A stretch of 9,515 nt of DNA from Campylobacterota bacterium (lineage in GTDB: Bacteria; Campylobacterota; Campylobacteria; Campylobacterales; Sulfurovaceae), in contig JAHZJZ010000300.1 of NCBI GenBank assembly GCA_022600655.1, positions 1 to 9,515 of the forward strand, in the 5' to 3' direction. A program made the position numbers and the translations under genes. The first letter of the stretch is position 1; every line of letters begins with the position of its first letter. The notes under the pieces are model-generated. The model did not search any database and was not told the origin of the DNA. It saw nothing but the letters and a program-made list of their open reading frames with translations. Positions 7,636-9,515 of the stretch are shown here, piece after piece.

Positions 7636-8199
7636 ATGTTAAAACAGATAAAAAAAGTGTTGGCAGTTGGAGTTATCGTAGGATTATTTAGTGCTTGTGT
7701 AGGTGTTGACCCACAAGGAAGAGGCTACTCTGTAGCGATACCTATGGGAATGATTAACTCAACACTTGCACAAGGTTTCCCTGTAGAAGAGAAAGTCAGT
7801 TATGGTATCGTAAGTGGTACGCTCAATGTGGAAACCCCTAATGTACTAGGACAAGCAGGAGATGATAAGCTTGGTGTGGGTACAGCATTTAAATTTACTA
7901 ACTTTTTAATTCCAGATGGTATTAATGGTAGTGTAAATTTAGCTTCAGGAGTAAGTTATGATGCCAACAGTAAAAATCTTTACTTAGCAAAGCCGATGGT
8001 TAACGAGATAAAGTTTCAAAACTTCTCTTTAGCTAAACATCTAACTCCTGAGATGCGAAATGCTATTGGTATGGTGATTGCTGAAACCATCGCTAAAAAA
8101 CCAATTTATAATCTAAATAAAAGTGGAAATATCGCAACAGGTCTAGTGAGAGGTATTGATGTTCGTAATGGTCAAGTGTTTGTAACATTTGGATTATAG
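7636..8199 (+). CDS. DUF1439 (YceB-like) lipoprotein
   Basis: A small predicted lipoprotein of 187 residues. The N-terminus has a basic start (MLKQIKK), a hydrophobic core and a lipobox-like LFSA-C, so cleavage and lipidation at C21 are expected. Mature parts resemble the DUF1439 family of E. coli YceB in layout: an early I-N-x-x-L-A segment (40-45, MINSTLAQ), alternating beta-strand-like stretches, a 'NLYLAKPMVNEIKF' strand pattern (115-128), a helical stretch with LTPEMRNAIGMVI (136-148), then KPIYNL and a final 'GIDVRNGQVFVTF' strand (173-185) that parallels the family's closing GIEVKPGxIVIPF. Function is unknown; the fold is thought to bind a lipid-like ligand, which is inference. AGGAG lies 8 bases before the ATG. 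It follows ftsI closely and precedes dgkA, so it probably belongs to an envelope operon. Confidence 0.72.
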   Translation: MLKQIKKVLAVGVIVGLFSACVGVDPQGRGYSVAIPMGMINSTLAQGFPVEEKVSYGIVSGTLNVETPNVLGQAGDDKLGVGTAFKFTNFLIPDGINGSVNLASGVSYDANSKNLYLAKPMVNEIKFQNFSLAKHLTPEMRNAIGMVIAETIAKKPIYNLNKSGNIATGLVRGIDVRNGQVFVTFGL

Positions 8200-8200
8200 T

Positions 8201-8293
8201 ATGAATATTGTAGGTATTTCTCGTCAAAGGCGAAGCTTTAGTGAGAGGAATTTTCAGAGAGCTTTGCTCTTTGGGAAGGAGACCTTAATATGA
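8201..8293 (+). CDS. Possible 30-codon reading frame overlapping dgkA (doubtful)
   Basis: An ATG one base after the lipoprotein stop (TAGTATG) opens a 30-residue frame, starting MNIVGISRQRR and ending LLFGKETLI, whose TGA overlaps the dgkA start as ATGA. That layout is typical of translational coupling. Against it: no Shine-Dalgarno precedes the ATG, the peptide is basic and resembles nothing I know, and the same bases form two hairpins that may be the real feature. It may be only a chance frame that carries ribosomes toward dgkA. Confidence 0.2.
   Translation: MNIVGISRQRRSFSERNFQRALLFGKETLI
8219..8273 (+). repeat. Two tandem hairpins in the leader of dgkA
   Basis: Hairpin one pairs 8219-8229 with 8236-8246 around a GCGAAG loop: 11 positions with two G-T wobbles and one mismatch. 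Hairpin two pairs CAGAGAGC (8255-8262) with GCTCTTTG (8266-8273) around TTT, with one wobble. Both occupy most of the 90-base gap between the lipoprotein gene and dgkA. The second stem ends just before AAGGAG (8276-8281), the dgkA ribosome-binding site. The segment is visibly richer in G and C than its surroundings. It could be a dispersed intergenic repeat, an mRNA stabiliser or a translation-control structure. It lacks a T-run after either stem long enough to call a terminator. Confidence 0.5.
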
Positions 8294-8652
8294 ACAACAA
8301 GCCTAAATATACTCTATTTAAAAATGCATCTTATGCATGGGATGGTCTAGTTCATGCAGTTAAAACAGAGACCTCTTTTAAAATAGAACTTGCCATTGCT
8401 GTTTTATTTTTTCCCTTAGTCTATTTTTTACCATTTGAATTGATTTATAAACTGGTTTTGATTATCACCTATTTTATGATTATGATAGCAGAGCTACTTA
8501 ACTCTGCTGTTGAGAATGTGGTAGATTTGGTGACTGTAGAGAAACACCCTTTGGCTAAAGCTGCTAAAGATATTGGGGCTACTGCTGTACTCTTTTCAGT
8601 AATTTTACATCTGCTTTGTTGGGTGATAATTGGGGTTGAGTATTTTGCGTAA
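8290..8652 (+). CDS. dgkA: Diacylglycerol kinase (DgkA family)
   Basis: Small integral membrane lipid kinase that phosphorylates diacylglycerol, or in some relatives undecaprenol, using ATP. The 120 residues match the usual 120-130. An amphipathic N-terminal region (1-32, with ETSFKIE at 27-33) is followed by three membrane helices (about 34-50, 52-68 and 96-116). Catalytic-site residues are conserved in AELLNSAVENVVDLVT (67-82): E68, N71 and E75 line up with E. coli E69, N72 and E76, and AAKDIGATAV (91-100) matches the AKD segment. The sequence HPLAKAAKD (86-94) is closer to what I recall from undecaprenol kinases than to the E. coli enzyme, so the lipid substrate is open. AAGGAG at 8276-8281 sets the start with 8-base spacing. 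It is the last gene of the ftsI-led group and converges on the YihY-family gene. Confidence 0.92.
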   Translation: MNNKPKYTLFKNASYAWDGLVHAVKTETSFKIELAIAVLFFPLVYFLPFELIYKLVLIITYFMIMIAELLNSAVENVVDLVTVEKHPLAKAAKDIGATAVLFSVILHLLCWVIIGVEYFA

Positions 8653-8656
8653 TATT

Positions 8657-8672
8657 GGTCGCTGAACCGACC
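8657..8672. repeat. Small palindrome between convergent dgkA and YihY-family genes
   Basis: GGTCG (8657-8661) and CGACC (8668-8672) form a 5-pair stem with a 6-base loop, filling nearly all of the 20-base gap and touching the stop codon of the YihY-family gene at 8673. On the minus strand it reads GTAGGGTCGGTT..., much like the palindrome at the left end of the window. It may be a REP-like unit and could also slow transcription from both sides, but neither side shows a proper U-tract. Confidence 0.5.
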
Positions 8673-9509
8673 CTACTTTATCTCCTCAACTTCATCATCT
8701 CTATCTAAAATATAACAAAATTTTAATCCATGTAAAAAGATAGCCCAGGAGATATAAATCCACAAGAAAAAGAAGAGCAAAATACTTAAGCTCCCATAGA
8801 TGCTTAAGTAGGTTTTGTTATGCAGTACATAGAAAATAAACCCCATTTTAGCCAAATACCAAGCCAGTGAAGCGATAAAAGAGCTAATAACTGCTGCAAG
8901 ATTAGAGACGTCTGCATTGGCTGAGATTTTATAAGTTAAAAAGAAAATTCCCCAAATAATAATAAATGGAAGCATACCTAAAAGTTCTATCCCTGCTGTG
9001 AGTTGGCTTTTATCGAGAAACTGTTGTATCTGTGTGGAGAGGTAGAAAGAGAGAACCAACATAATAGGAGTGAGGGTTACCAGTGTCCAGTAGATAGAGA
9101 GTGATGACCAAAAACCTCTCTGCTCAGACTCAAAAATATCATTAACAATATAGTCATAGTTTTTGAAAAACATCATCGAGGCAAAAAGAACATAGACAAC
9201 CCCTACAACTCCTAACTTTCCAGAGTTTTCTACAAATCCATTGATGTAAGTGAGTATCTCTTGGGAGTGTGTGGGCATAAGATTTTCAAAAAGCATGGCT
9301 TGTATATTGGTGTAGATAGAGTCAAAGATAGGTAAGTTGGTAAAGATAGAGAGGACGATGACTAAAAGAGGAATGATGGAGAAAAGCGTATAAAAACTCA
9401 AACTAGCCGAGTAGTAACTGAGTTTGTCATCGAAAAGAGCCGTGATGAAATCACGTACAAAGATGTAATACTCTTTAAAAAGTTTTTTAAATTTAATCTC
9501 TTTTCTCAT
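8673..9509 (-). CDS. YihY/BrkB-family inner-membrane protein
   Basis: Polytopic membrane protein of 278 residues in the YihY (formerly 'ribonuclease BN', BrkB) family. Its biochemical role is not established; older RNase BN and virulence-factor names are misleading. Family marks are SASLSFYTLFSIIPLLV (34-50), where most members have a similar A-x-S-L-x-Y-T-L-x-x-x-x-P-L stretch, a mid-protein FFKNYDYIVNDIF (114-126), and the C-terminal YGSLSILLFFFLWIYISW (238-255) followed by F-L-H-G. About six hydrophobic segments are visible: 38-57, 98-115, 137-157, 174-193, 202-228 and 238-262. A charged tail (DRDDEVEEIK) ends the protein. It faces dgkA tail to tail, so it is in a separate transcription unit. 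The ATG is 6 bases from the window edge, with only GAGAC visible upstream, so an upstream in-frame start cannot be excluded. Confidence 0.88.
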   Translation of the reverse strand: MRKEIKFKKLFKEYYIFVRDFITALFDDKLSYYSASLSFYTLFSIIPLLVIVLSIFTNLPIFDSIYTNIQAMLFENLMPTHSQEILTYINGFVENSGKLGVVGVVYVLFASMMFFKNYDYIVNDIFESEQRGFWSSLSIYWTLVTLTPIMLVLSFYLSTQIQQFLDKSQLTAGIELLGMLPFIIIWGIFFLTYKISANADVSNLAAVISSFIASLAWYLAKMGFIFYVLHNKTYLSIYGSLSILLFFFLWIYISWAIFLHGLKFCYILDRDDEVEEIK

Positions 9510-9515
9510 AGTCTC

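Noticed and set aside
8674..8692. T-rich stretch after the palindrome at 8657-8672, considered as an intrinsic terminator
   Set aside because: The Ts are interrupted (CTACTTTATCTCC) and are codons of the YihY-family gene; the stem is only five pairs.
1..9515. Search for CRISPR arrays, tRNA or rRNA genes, insertion sequences, toxin-antitoxin pairs or defence genes
   Set aside because: No spaced direct repeats, no tRNA-like cloverleaf, no transposase and no unassigned gene large enough to suggest such a system were seen; nearly all bases belong to recognised genes.

Overview
The window looks like chromosomal core genome from a Campylobacterota (epsilonproteobacterial) species, probably a Sulfurovum- or Sulfurimonas-like lineage. 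This rests on the AT-rich, tightly packed genes, and on MurG and FtsI sequences of the Campylobacter/Helicobacter kind: MurG has GGGTGGHLAIIKAV where many bacteria have a proline-containing loop, and FtsI has a degenerate 'RGKVISADG' N-terminal motif. Genus-level placement is inference from memory, not a search.

Layout. On the minus strand a four-gene unit is read ftsW (5566 to 4442), murG (4442 to 3432), a YkuD/YafK-type L,D-transpeptidase-family gene (3429 to 2626) and alaS (2578 to 32). ftsW and murG share one base (TAATG), murG and the transpeptidase gene are 2 bases apart, and a 47-base gap with a 14-base palindrome or promoter-like site precedes alaS. A 133-base, very AT-rich divergent intergenic region (5567-5699) separates ftsW from ftsI. 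On the plus strand ftsI (5700-7610) is followed by a DUF1439/YceB-like lipoprotein gene (7636-8199), a 90-base structured gap, and dgkA (8290-8652). A YihY/BrkB-family membrane protein (9509 to 8673, minus) converges on dgkA, with a small palindrome filling the 20-base gap.

How the genes work together. MurG makes lipid II, FtsW polymerises it and FtsI cross-links it at the septum. The YkuD-fold protein probably edits or attaches to peptidoglycan in the periplasm. DgkA returns a lipid alcohol (diacylglycerol or possibly undecaprenol) to the phospholipid or lipid-carrier pool. AlaS is a housekeeping tRNA synthetase riding in the same unit. The theme is septal cell-wall synthesis plus membrane-lipid housekeeping.

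I found no mobile element, CRISPR array, RNA gene or defence system. The less ordinary items are small: two related REP-like palindromes (3-24 and 8657-8672), a double-hairpin segment before dgkA that ends in a strong ribosome-binding site and also reads as a 30-codon frame overlapping dgkA by ATGA, the palindrome upstream of alaS, and an atypical active-site signature in the transpeptidase-family protein. I do not see convincing evidence of a new multi-gene system.
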